Below are positions 7,677 through 15,349 of a stretch of 64,000 nt of DNA, in pieces. The notes under the pieces are model-generated. The model was not told the origin of the DNA and searched no databases. It was given only the letters and a program-made list of their open reading frames with translations. The position numbers and the translations under genes are program-made. The stretch lies in assembly GCF_021183625.1 (NCBI RefSeq), contig NZ_CP089214.1:5084001-5148000 (forward strand), read 5' to 3'. Source of the DNA: Nocardia asteroides (GTDB taxonomy: Bacteria > Actinomycetota > Actinomycetes > Mycobacteriales > Mycobacteriaceae). The first letter of the stretch is position 1; every line of letters starts with the position of its first letter.

Positions 7677-9103
7677 GTCCGATGGACAACTTGGTCAATA
7701 TCCTCTACATCATCTCGTTCGCGCTCTTCATCTACGGCCTGATGGGGCTGACCGGCCCGAAGACGGCGGTGCGCGGCAACTGGATCGCGGCCTTCGGCAT
7801 GGGGCTCGCGGTGGTCGCGACGCTCATCGCGGTGCGCGACACCGGCAACTGGATCCTGATCGTCGGCGGCCTCGTGGTCGGCGTCGTGCTCGGCGTCCCG
7901 CCGGCGAAGTACACCAAGATGACGGCGATGCCGCAGCTGGTCGCGGCGTTCAACGGCGTCGGCGGCGGCACGGTCGCGCTGATCGCGTGGGCCGAGTTCC
8001 TGGACACCACCGGGTTCTCGAACTTCAAGCACGGCGAGTCCCCGACCGTCCACATCATCGTCGGCTCGCTCTTCGCGGCGATCATCGGCTCGATCTCGTT
8101 CTGGGGCTCGCTCATCGCCTTCGGCAAGCTGCAGGAGATCCTGCCCGGCAAGCCGATCGGCCTCGGGCGGTTGCAGCAGCCGCTGAACCTGCTGCTGCTC
8201 ATCGCCGCGGTCGCGGCCGCGGTGGTCATCGGGCTCGGCGCGAGCGACGGCGGCGCCGAGTGGTGGTGGATGGTGCTGCTGCTGGTCGCGGCGGGCATCC
8301 TCGGCCTCATGGTGGTGCTGCCGATCGGCGGCGCGGACATGCCGGTCGTGATCTCGCTGCTCAACGCGCTGACCGGGCTCTCCGCCGCGGCGGCCGGGCT
8401 GGCGCTGAACAACACCGCCATGATCGTGGCGGGCATGATCGTCGGCGCCTCGGGCACGATCCTGACCAACCTGATGGCCAAGGCGATGAACCGCTCGATC
8501 CCGGCGATCGTCGCGGGCGGCTTCGGCGGCGGCGGTGCTGCGCCGGGCGCGAGCGGAGACGGCGAGGCGAAGACGGCCAAGGCGACCAGCGCGGCGGATG
8601 CCGCGATTCAGATGGCCTACGCCAACCAGGTCATCGTGGTCCCCGGCTACGGCATGGCCGTGGCCCAGGCGCAGCACGCGGTCAAGGAGATGGCGGCGCT
8701 GCTCGAGGCCAAGGGCGTCGAGGTCAAGTACGCCATCCATCCGGTGGCCGGCCGCATGCCGGGACACATGAACGTGCTGCTGGCCGAGGCCGAGGTCTCC
8801 TACGACGCCATGAAGGAGATGGACGACGTCAACGGCGAGTTCAACCGGACCGACGTCGCCCTGGTGATCGGCGCGAACGACGTCACCAACCCGGCCGCCC
8901 GCGAGGACACCAGCAGCCCGATCTACGGCATGCCGGTGCTCAACGTCGACCAGGCCAGGAGCGTCATCGTGCTCAAGCGCTCGATGAACTCCGGCTTCGC
9001 GGGCATCGACAACCCGCTGTTCTACGCCGACCACACCTCCATGCTGTTCGGCGACGCCAAGAAGTCCGTCGGTGCGGTCACCGAGGAGCTCAAGGCGCTG
9101 TAG
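7673..9103 (+). CDS. pntB: NAD(P) transhydrogenase subunit beta
   Basis: The 476 residues comprise about nine N-terminal membrane helices (channel half) and a C-terminal NADP(H)-binding domain III. Domain III starts near residue 320 (VIVVPGYGMAVAQAQ) and contains the family motif YAIHPVAGRMPGHMN and a GANDVTNPAA segment. Together with PntAA and PntAB it makes NADPH at the cost of the proton gradient. The GTG start overlaps the pntAB stop by 4 bp. The gene is closed by a very strong hairpin 10 bp after its stop. No regulator gene is adjacent. Confidence 0.95.
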   Translation: MSPMDNLVNILYIISFALFIYGLMGLTGPKTAVRGNWIAAFGMGLAVVATLIAVRDTGNWILIVGGLVVGVVLGVPPAKYTKMTAMPQLVAAFNGVGGGTVALIAWAEFLDTTGFSNFKHGESPTVHIIVGSLFAAIIGSISFWGSLIAFGKLQEILPGKPIGLGRLQQPLNLLLLIAAVAAAVVIGLGASDGGAEWWWMVLLLVAAGILGLMVVLPIGGADMPVVISLLNALTGLSAAAAGLALNNTAMIVAGMIVGASGTILTNLMAKAMNRSIPAIVAGGFGGGGAAPGASGDGEAKTAKATSAADAAIQMAYANQVIVVPGYGMAVAQAQHAVKEMAALLEAKGVEVKYAIHPVAGRMPGHMNVLLAEAEVSYDAMKEMDDVNGEFNRTDVALVIGANDVTNPAAREDTSSPIYGMPVLNVDQARSVIVLKRSMNSGFAGIDNPLFYADHTSMLFGDAKKSVGAVTEELKAL

Positions 9104-9112
9104 CCACGGTCC

Positions 9113-9154
9113 CGCCGAACGCCCCCGCTCAGGACCGAGCGGGGGCGTTCGGCG
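9113..9154. terminator. Perfect 18-bp hairpin, probable bidirectional terminator
   Basis: The left arm (9113-9130) and right arm (9137-9154) are exact reverse complements of 18 bases around a 6-nt loop. The hairpin sits 10 bp after the pntB stop. The right arm is also the last codons of the convergent MFS gene, whose stop codon is read from the loop. There is no long T tract, as is common in GC-rich actinobacteria. It should serve both converging transcripts. Confidence 0.85.
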
Positions 9155-10322
9155 CGTCGGGGGCGACCACCCCGGCGAACCAGGAGCAGACCAGCACCAG
9201 TACCAGCGGCACCGCGAGCGCGGTGCCGAGCGGGACCAGCTCGGTGAGCCAGCCGATGATCGCGGGCCCGGCCAGCAGCCCGACGTAGCCGATGGCGAAG
9301 ACCCGGGACATGTCGGTACCCGCCGACCCGCCGGAGCCGAGGTTGCCCGCGGCGGTGAAGATCTGCGGCACCCCGCCGGAGAGCCCGATTCCGCACAGCG
9401 CCCAGCCGAGCAGGGTGGCGGGCAGCCAGCCGGAGCCGACCACGAGCGCCAGCCCGAGCCCGGCCGTGACGCAGCCCCAGCGCACCACGAAGACCGGGCC
9501 GAAGCGCCCGCTCACCCGGTCCGCCACCAGCCTGCCCGCGGTCATGGTGGCGGAGAAGGCGGCGAAGGCGAGGGCCGCGGTTGACTCGGTGGTGCCGAGG
9601 TGGTCGCGGACCTGCAGCGCGCTCCAGTCGGCGGCCGCGCCCTCGGTGAGCAGCAGCACGAAGGCGATGGCGGCCAGCGCGAGAACCCGAAGCCCGCGGG
9701 CGCTGCGCGGTTTCGGCGCCGCGGCGGCCGCCGCCGGCTCCGGCTCGGGCAGCTCGCGCAGCAGCCGCGGGACCAGTGCGGCGGTGAGCAGCAGGCCGGT
9801 GGCGGCGGCCAGCACCAGGGTGAGCCGCAGGTCGAGCCCCGCGCGCTGGGTCGCGGCGCCGATCAGCGCGCCGAGGAAGCCGCCGCCGGAGAAGAGCGCG
9901 TGGAAGGCGGACATGATCGGCCTGCCGTAGGCCCGCTCGACATGCACCGCCTGGGTGTTCATCGAGACGTCGAGCGCGCCGTTGCCGAAGCCGAACAGGG
10001 CGAGCGCGAGCGCGAGGGTGAGCGGGCCGGTGGCGAAGCCGGGGCCGAGCACGCCGAGCGAGACCAGCACCGCGGCGGCCGCGACCAGCGCCCGGCTGCC
10101 GAACCGGTCGGCCAGCGGCCCGGTGATCCGCATGCCGACGATGCCCGCCCCGGCCAGCAGCAGGATGAAGGTGCCGAGCTGGGCGGGGGCCACCCCGGTG
10201 CGATCGGTGATCGCCGGGATGTGCACCACCCAGAGCGAGAGCAGCAGGCCGTTGAGCGCGAAGACGGTGAACACCGCGGCCCGCGCGGCGCGCACCGGGG
10301 GCGCCGGTGTCGTCGAGAGCAT
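9129..10322 (-). CDS. MFS transporter
   Basis: This 397-residue major facilitator has about 12 hydrophobic helices and the loop motif GPLADRFGSRALV between helices 2 and 3 (the A-motif position). A central Ala/Pro/Glu-rich loop (PEPEPAAAAAAPKPR) separates the two halves. The pattern FNGALDVSMNTQAV is like the sugar/fucose-permease-like branch often annotated as YbjJ. The substrate cannot be told. The ATG at 10322 has a TACCGT hexamer 7 nt upstream (leaderless), so the longer upstream reading frame is not used. It is divergent from the AraC regulator, which is the likely controller. Confidence 0.88.
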   Translation of the reverse strand: MLSTTPAPPVRAARAAVFTVFALNGLLLSLWVVHIPAITDRTGVAPAQLGTFILLLAGAGIVGMRITGPLADRFGSRALVAAAAVLVSLGVLGPGFATGPLTLALALALFGFGNGALDVSMNTQAVHVERAYGRPIMSAFHALFSGGGFLGALIGAATQRAGLDLRLTLVLAAATGLLLTAALVPRLLRELPEPEPAAAAAAPKPRSARGLRVLALAAIAFVLLLTEGAAADWSALQVRDHLGTTESTAALAFAAFSATMTAGRLVADRVSGRFGPVFVVRWGCVTAGLGLALVVGSGWLPATLLGWALCGIGLSGGVPQIFTAAGNLGSGGSAGTDMSRVFAIGYVGLLAGPAIIGWLTELVPLGTALAVPLVLVLVCSWFAGVVAPDAPNAPARS

Positions 10323-10432
10323 CGTCCCGACGGTACCGAAGCCGGGCGGGGCCGGAAAACCCTTTCCCGCAGCGCCGTTCCGTGCCGCGATCGTGCTCGA
10401 CCGCGCGGCCGGGCGCCGTCTACCCTCGAACG

Positions 10433-11386
10433 GTGGACGCACTCGCCAGCCTGCTCGAGGGTCCCCGCGCCCGCGGCGCCTTCCTGATGTGCTCGCTGCT
10501 CGACCCGCCGTGGTCGCTGCGGATCCAGGACGAGGCGCCGCTCACCGTCGTCGTGATGGTGCGCGGGCACGCCTGGTTTCTCACCGACGACGGCGAGCGG
10601 CGCCGCCTCGGCACCGGCGACGTCGCGATCGTGCGCGGCCCCGATCCCTACACCGTCGCCGACGACCCGGCCACCCCGCCGCAGATCGTCATCCACCCGG
10701 GTCAGGTCACTAAAACGCCGGAGGGCGAGATCCTCTGCGAGACCCTGAGCCTCGGCGTCAGGCAGTGGGGCACCGACCCGCACGGCGCCACCGTCATGGT
10801 CACCGGCACCTACGAGTCGGTCGGCGCGGCCAGCCGCAGGCTGCTGCGCGCGCTGCCGCCGACCGTCGTGCTCGGCTCCGGCGAGGTGGACGGCAGACTG
10901 CTCGCGCTGCTGGTGGACGAGGTCACCGAGGACCGCCCGGCCCAGGGCGCGGTGCTCGATCGAGTGCTCGACCTTGTCCTGATCGCCGCGCTGCGCGCCT
11001 GGTTCGCCAGGGCAGAGGCGCCCGCCTGGTACCACGCCTACAGCGACCCGCTGGTCGGCAAGGCACTGCGGCTGCTGCAGCACAACCCCGCGCACGGCTG
11101 GACGGTGGCCGGCCTGGCCGAGGCCGTCGGCGCTTCGCGAGCGGCGCTCGCCCGCCGCTTCACCGAGCTGGTCGGCGAGCCGCCGATGGCCTTCCTCACC
11201 GAGTGGCGGCTTGCCCTCGCCGCCGACCTGCTGCAGGAGAGCGACGCCACCATCGAGGCGATCGCCAGGCAGGTCGGGTACGGCAGCGCCTTCGCGCTGA
11301 GCACAGCCTTCAAGCGGCACTACGGCGTCAGCCCGCGCGACCACCGGCAGGGCGCGGCGCCCGCTGAGCTATCGTCGGCCGGGTGA
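10433..11386 (+). CDS. AraC family regulator with cupin sensor domain
   Basis: This 317-residue regulator has an N-terminal cupin (AraC-binding-like, Cupin_6) domain, residues about 5-190 (VVVMVRGHAWFLTDDGERRRLG). A C-terminal AraC-type double helix-turn-helix covers residues about 206-310, with TVAGLAEAVGASRAALARRF in the first half and IARQVGYGSAFALSTAFKRH in the second. Proteins of this type often control adjacent efflux or oxidoreductase genes. The GTG start lies 6 nt after a TACCCT hexamer, implying a leaderless transcript. The divergent MFS gene starts only 110 bp away. The end overlaps the thioesterase start by 4 bp. Confidence 0.92.
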   Translation: MDALASLLEGPRARGAFLMCSLLDPPWSLRIQDEAPLTVVVMVRGHAWFLTDDGERRRLGTGDVAIVRGPDPYTVADDPATPPQIVIHPGQVTKTPEGEILCETLSLGVRQWGTDPHGATVMVTGTYESVGAASRRLLRALPPTVVLGSGEVDGRLLALLVDEVTEDRPAQGAVLDRVLDLVLIAALRAWFARAEAPAWYHAYSDPLVGKALRLLQHNPAHGWTVAGLAEAVGASRAALARRFTELVGEPPMAFLTEWRLALAADLLQESDATIEAIARQVGYGSAFALSTAFKRHYGVSPRDHRQGAAPAELSSAG

Positions 11387-11817
11387 CGCAGCAGTATCCC
11401 GTGCTCTGGCCGATGCCGACCCGGTGGGCGGACAACGACCACTACGGCCACGTGAACAACGTGACGTACTACTCGTACTTCGACACCGCGGTGAACGGCT
11501 GGCTGATGGCGGCCACCGGCACCGACATCAGGGAGCTGCCCGAGCTCGGCGTCGTCGCGCAGACCTCCTGCCGCTTCCACGGCTCGGTGAGCTTTCCGGA
11601 CATGCTGCGGGTCGGCATCCGGGTCGCCCGGCTCGGCAACTCCAGCATCACCTACGACCTCGCCATCTTCCGGGAGACCGAGGCCGAGCCGGAGCTCGCC
11701 GCCACCGGCAGCTTCACCCACGTCTACGTGGACGCGGAGACGCGCAGGCCGGTGCCGATTCCGGAGGTTATCCGCAAGGCGGCGGCGACCATCGTGGCGG
11801 CGGAGCTACCCGCGTAG
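11383..11817 (+). CDS. Acyl-CoA thioesterase (4-hydroxybenzoyl-CoA thioesterase type hotdog)
   Basis: This 144-residue hotdog-fold protein carries the signature RWADNDHYGHVNNVTYYSYF (residues 14-33). The Asp17 and HVNN positions match the catalytic and helix segment of the 4HBT/YbgC family. It would hydrolyse acyl-CoA to free acid plus CoA. The chain-length preference cannot be seen. Its GTG overlaps the AraC gene stop (GTGA), so it is translated from the same mRNA. Its last 12 bases overlap the 3' end of the convergent SDR gene. Confidence 0.9.
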   Translation: MTQQYPVLWPMPTRWADNDHYGHVNNVTYYSYFDTAVNGWLMAATGTDIRELPELGVVAQTSCRFHGSVSFPDMLRVGIRVARLGNSSITYDLAIFRETEAEPELAATGSFTHVYVDAETRRPVPIPEVIRKAAATIVAAELPA

Positions 11818-12606
11818 CGCGGCCTGGTAGCGGCGCATGCCGCCGATCCAGCGGTCGTAGTCGGCGCCCTTGTGCCGGTACATCTCCAGCACCTCGGGGT
11901 GCGGCAGGATCAGGAACCGCTCGGCCGCGACGCCGGCGATGATGTCGTCGGCGACCCGCTCGGGGGAGAGCACCGCGCCCGCCGTCGTCACCGCCCTGAT
12001 CGCGAGGTCGCCGTCGGCCTCGGAGCCCTCGGGGACCATGCCGGTGTGCAGCAGCTGGGTGTCGACGCCCATCGGGCAGACGCAGCTCACCTTGACGCCC
12101 CGGTCGCCGTAGGTCACCGAGAGCCACTCCGCGAAGCCGACCGCCGCGTGCTTGGTGACGGCGTACGGCGCCGAGCCGAGCTGGGTGAGCAGCCCGGCCG
12201 CCGAGGCGGTGGTCACGAAGTAGCCGCCGCCGCGCTCCACCCAGCCGGGGACGAGCAGCTTCGCCGCGCGCACGTGCGCGAGCACATTGACCTCGAGCGC
12301 GGCCGCCCACTGCGCCTCGGTGGCGTCCAGCCCGCCGCCGCCCCCGATCCCGGCATTGGCGAAGTACAGCTCGACCGGGCCGAACTCGCGCTCGGCGGTC
12401 TCGATCGCGGCGCGGATGACGGCCTCGTCGGCGACGTCACCCGCCACCGCGGCGGCACCGGCCCGCTCGGCCACCGCGCGCACCGCGGCCTCGTCCAGAT
12501 CGACGGCGACCACCCGCGCACCGCCCGCGACCAGCCGCTGCGTGAGCGCCGCGCCGATGCCGGCGCCCGCTCCGGTGACGACGGCGACCCTGCCCGAAAT
12601 CTCCAT
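11806..12606 (-). CDS. Short-chain dehydrogenase/reductase (SDR)
   Basis: This is a 266-residue classical SDR with cofactor loop TGAGAGIG at residues 11-18, NAG at 84-86, a Ser in VTTASAAG near 135, and the catalytic pair Tyr148/Lys152 (YAVTK). Asp37 after the second strand (VVAVDLDEA) favours NAD over NADP. The ATG at 12606 is preferred to a GTG three codons earlier because a TAGGGT -10 hexamer lies 7 nt before it and overlaps that GTG. The substrate is unknown. The Lrp-type regulator gene lies 10 bp upstream on the same strand. Confidence 0.92.
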   Translation of the reverse strand: MEISGRVAVVTGAGAGIGAALTQRLVAGGARVVAVDLDEAAVRAVAERAGAAAVAGDVADEAVIRAAIETAEREFGPVELYFANAGIGGGGGLDATEAQWAAALEVNVLAHVRAAKLLVPGWVERGGGYFVTTASAAGLLTQLGSAPYAVTKHAAVGFAEWLSVTYGDRGVKVSCVCPMGVDTQLLHTGMVPEGSEADGDLAIRAVTTAGAVLSPERVADDIIAGVAAERFLILPHPEVLEMYRHKGADYDRWIGGMRRYQAALRG

Positions 12607-12616
12607 GCCCCGCACC

Positions 12617-13105
12617 CTAGCCCGGCGGGCGGCCGGTCCGGGCCAGCCGCTGTAGCAGCGGGGTGCTGCGCGGGCCGACCAGCTCGCGCATGACCAGCGC
12701 CATATTGGTCCGCTCGACGCCGGGGATCTTCAGGATCTGCCCGGCGATGCGGTAGAGGTCGTCGGCGTCGGTGGCGACCACCCGGACGGTCAGGTCGGTC
12801 TCGCCGGTCATCCCGCACACCTCGGTGACCTCGGGCACCTCGGCCAGCTCGGCCACGACGGGGTCGAGCCGGTGCTGATCCACCACCACCGCGACGAAGG
12901 CGGCGAGCGGGTAGCCGAGGGCGCGCGGCTCGACCCTGCGCTCCACGCTGCCGAGCACGCCGCTCGCCTCCCAGCGGTTCAGCCTGGCCTGCACGGTGTT
13001 GCGGGAGAGGCCGAGCCGGGTGGCGAGCTCGACCCCGGTGGCGCGCGGGTTGTGCACGAGTTCGAGCAGCAGCCTGGCGTCGGTGGCATCGAGCGAACTG
13101 GACAT
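12617..13105 (-). CDS. Lrp/AsnC family regulator, likely controller of the oxoacid dehydrogenase operon
   Basis: This 162-residue feast/famine regulator has an N-terminal winged HTH (residues about 5-50, ATRLGLSRNTVQARLNRWE) and a C-terminal RAM ligand-binding domain (about 65-145, ending VERTNMALVM). Such proteins sense amino acids. BkdR-type members activate branched-chain keto acid dehydrogenase operons. The gene is divergent from exactly such an operon, with inverted TGCGCA words between them, so control of that operon and of itself is likely. CATACT ends 7 nt before the ATG (leaderless). Longer upstream frames lack similarity. Confidence 0.9.
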   Translation of the reverse strand: MSSSLDATDARLLLELVHNPRATGVELATRLGLSRNTVQARLNRWEASGVLGSVERRVEPRALGYPLAAFVAVVVDQHRLDPVVAELAEVPEVTEVCGMTGETDLTVRVVATDADDLYRIAGQILKIPGVERTNMALVMRELVGPRSTPLLQRLARTGRPPG

Positions 13106-13140
13106 GCGACGCAGTATGACACCGCGCGACCCCACCGGAT

Positions 13141-13155
13141 TGCGCATTGTGCGCA
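13141..13155. promoter_or_regulatory. Candidate Lrp-type operator between regulator and E1 alpha gene
   Basis: TGCGCA, three bases, TGCGCA forms a symmetrical 15-bp element, preceded by T and followed about 20 bp later by a related TTGCGCGG. It lies 36-50 bp upstream of the Lrp-type gene start and about 90 bp upstream of the E1 alpha start, the usual place for an Lrp site. The assignment is by position and symmetry only. Confidence 0.5.
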
Positions 13156-13241
13156 GTCGTGTCGCCATCGGTTGCGCGGATGGCCTGATCGTGGATGCTG
13201 AGTGATATGGCTCACAAGGCCGGCACGACAGGAGGCGGCAC

Positions 13242-14354
13242 ATGTCCGAGAAACCGCGCGAGCGCACGTACCCCGTGCAACTGGTCCAGCCCGACGGCAG
13301 GCGCGTGCTCGACCCCGAGTACGCCGCGCTCGTCGCCGACATCGGCACCGCCGAGCTCCGCGAGTTCTACGCCGACCTGGTGATCGCGCGCCGGATCGAT
13401 ACCGAGGGCACCGCGCTGCAGCGGCAGGGGCAGCTCGGGCTGTGGGCGCCGCTGTACGGCCAGGAGGCCGCGCAGATCGGCTCGGCCCGCGCGCTGCGCC
13501 GGGACGACTACGTGTTCTGCAGCTACCGCGAGGCCGGGGTGGCCTGGTGCCGCGGCGTCGACCCGGCGGACATGACCCGGCTCTGGCGCGGGGTCGCGCA
13601 CCACTGCTGGGATCCGGACGCCGTCGGCATGACCAACCCGGCCATCGTGGTCGGGGCGCAGGGGCTGCACGCCACCGGCTACGCCTACGCCGCGCACCTG
13701 GACGGCGCCGAACTCGCCACCGTCGCCTACTTCGGCGACGGCGCGACCAGCCAGGGCGACATCGCCGAGGCGCTCGGCTTCGCCGCGAGCTGGGCCGCGC
13801 CGGTCGTCTTCTTCTGCCAGAACAACCACTGGGCGATCAGCGCGCCGGTCCGGGTGCAGAGCGCGGTGCCGCTGGTCCGCCGGGCCTACGGCTACGGCAT
13901 GCCCGGCATCCGGGTGGACGGCAACGACGTGCTCGCCGTGCTCGCGGTGACCAGGCAGGCGCTCGCGCGGGCGCGCTCCGGCGGCGGCCCCTCCTTCATC
14001 GAGGCGCTCACCTACCGGATGGGGCCGCACACCACCGCCGACGACCCCACCCGCTACCGCGCGGCCGCCGAGGCCGACGAGTGGCGTGGCCGCGACCCGA
14101 TCGACCGGGTGCGCAGGCTCCTGGAGCGGGAGTCCGGCTGGGACGTGGAGTTCGAGCGCGAGGTCGGCGAGCGGGCCGATGCCGTCGCGCACCGCCTGCG
14201 CAGCGCCACGCTGGAGCTGCCGGACCCGGCACCGGAGACGCTCTTCGACCACGTCTACGCGACCCCGCACGCCGAGCTCGAACGGCAGCGGGCAGCGTTC
14301 GCGGAGTACCTCGCCGACGAGCGGGGCCCGGCGCGGCAGGGGGTGCCGGCGTGA
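13242..14354 (+). CDS. 2-oxoacid dehydrogenase E1 component, alpha subunit
   Basis: The 370-residue thiamine diphosphate subunit has YFGDGATSQGDIAEALGF (GDG at 165-167) and NNHW (194-196), the two ends of the ThDP motif. It decarboxylates a 2-oxoacid and passes the acyl group to the E2 lipoyl arm. The heterotetrameric alpha/beta form and the nearby Lrp-type regulator favour a branched-chain keto acid dehydrogenase (leucine, isoleucine and valine breakdown). Pyruvate dehydrogenase E1 of the two-subunit type is the alternative. ACAGGAGGCGGC just before the ATG is a strong ribosome binding site. It overlaps the E1 beta gene by 4 bp. Confidence 0.93.
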   Translation: MSEKPRERTYPVQLVQPDGRRVLDPEYAALVADIGTAELREFYADLVIARRIDTEGTALQRQGQLGLWAPLYGQEAAQIGSARALRRDDYVFCSYREAGVAWCRGVDPADMTRLWRGVAHHCWDPDAVGMTNPAIVVGAQGLHATGYAYAAHLDGAELATVAYFGDGATSQGDIAEALGFAASWAAPVVFFCQNNHWAISAPVRVQSAVPLVRRAYGYGMPGIRVDGNDVLAVLAVTRQALARARSGGGPSFIEALTYRMGPHTTADDPTRYRAAAEADEWRGRDPIDRVRRLLERESGWDVEFEREVGERADAVAHRLRSATLELPDPAPETLFDHVYATPHAELERQRAAFAEYLADERGPARQGVPA

Positions 14355-15325
14355 TCACCACCTTCGCCGCCGCGCTGAACGCCGGACTGCGCGCCGCGCT
14401 CGACGACGACCCGAAGGTCGTGCTCATGGGCGAGGACGTCGGCAGGCTCGGCGGCGTCTTCCGGGTCACCGACACGCTGCAGAAGGACTTCGGTGAGCAC
14501 CGGGTGATCGACACCCCGCTGGCCGAATCCGGCATCATCGGAACGGCTTTCGGCATGGCGCTGCGCGGCTACCGGCCGGTCTGCGAGATCCAGTTCGACG
14601 GCTTCGTCTACCCGGCCTTCGACCAGATCGTCTCGCAGGTCGCCAAGATCCACTACCGCACGCAGGGCAAGGTGCGCGCCCCGCTCACCATCCGGATCCC
14701 GTTCGGCGGCGGCATCGGCTCGGTGGAGCACCACTCGGAGTCGCCGGAGGCGTACTTCGCGCACACCGCGGGGCTGCGGGTGGTCGCGCCGAGCACGCCC
14801 GATGACGCGTTCCACATGATCAGGCAGGCCGTCGCGCTGGACGACCCGGTGATCTTCTTCGAGCCCAAACGCCGGTACTGGGACCGCGGCGAGGTCGATG
14901 TGGAGGCCACGCCCACGCTCCCGCTCGACCGCGCGCGGGTCTGTGTCCAGGGCGACGACATCACGATCGCCGGGTACGGCGGCACCGTCGCCACCGCGCT
15001 GAAAGCGGCCGAAATCGCGGCGGCCGAGGGACATTCGGTCGAGGTGATCGATCTGCGCAGCCTGAGCCCGCTCGACCTGGACACGGTGGCGGAGTCGGTG
15101 ACGAAGACCGGGCGGCTGGTGGTGGTGCACGAGGCCCAGGTCTCCGGCGGTATCGGCGCCGAACTCGCCGCGCGGATCTCCGAGCGCTGCTTCTACCAGC
15201 TGGAGTCCCCGGTGCTGAGAGTCGGCGGCTTCGACATCCCCTACCCCCCGGCTAAGCTCGAGAAACACCACCTGCCCGACGCCGACCGCATTCTGGCCGC
15301 GGTCGACCGCTCCCTCGCCGCTTGA
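14351..15325 (+). CDS. 2-oxoacid dehydrogenase E1 component, beta subunit
   Basis: The 324 residues comprise an N-terminal ThDP-pyrimidine binding domain (LMGEDVGRLGGVFRVTDTL, DTPLAESGIIGTAFGMA) and a C-terminal transketolase-like domain (VIDLRSLSPLDLDTVAESV). The segment FGGGIGSVEHHSESPEAYFA is typical of branched-chain and pyruvate E1 beta. The GTG start lies inside a GTGA overlap with E1 alpha, so the two chains are made in equal amounts. The E2 gene begins about 24 bp later. The actual 2-oxoacid is inferred from context to be branched-chain. Confidence 0.93.
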   Translation: MITTFAAALNAGLRAALDDDPKVVLMGEDVGRLGGVFRVTDTLQKDFGEHRVIDTPLAESGIIGTAFGMALRGYRPVCEIQFDGFVYPAFDQIVSQVAKIHYRTQGKVRAPLTIRIPFGGGIGSVEHHSESPEAYFAHTAGLRVVAPSTPDDAFHMIRQAVALDDPVIFFEPKRRYWDRGEVDVEATPTLPLDRARVCVQGDDITIAGYGGTVATALKAAEIAAAEGHSVEVIDLRSLSPLDLDTVAESVTKTGRLVVVHEAQVSGGIGAELAARISERCFYQLESPVLRVGGFDIPYPPAKLEKHHLPDADRILAAVDRSLAA

Positions 15326-15349
15326 ATCGCTCCGTGAGAGGTGTCCCCC

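Noticed and set aside
7346..9034. A 562-codon minus-strand open frame opposite pntAB/pntB
   Set aside because: Composition (runs of Arg, Asp, His, Val) and complete overlap with membrane-protein genes mark it as an artefact.
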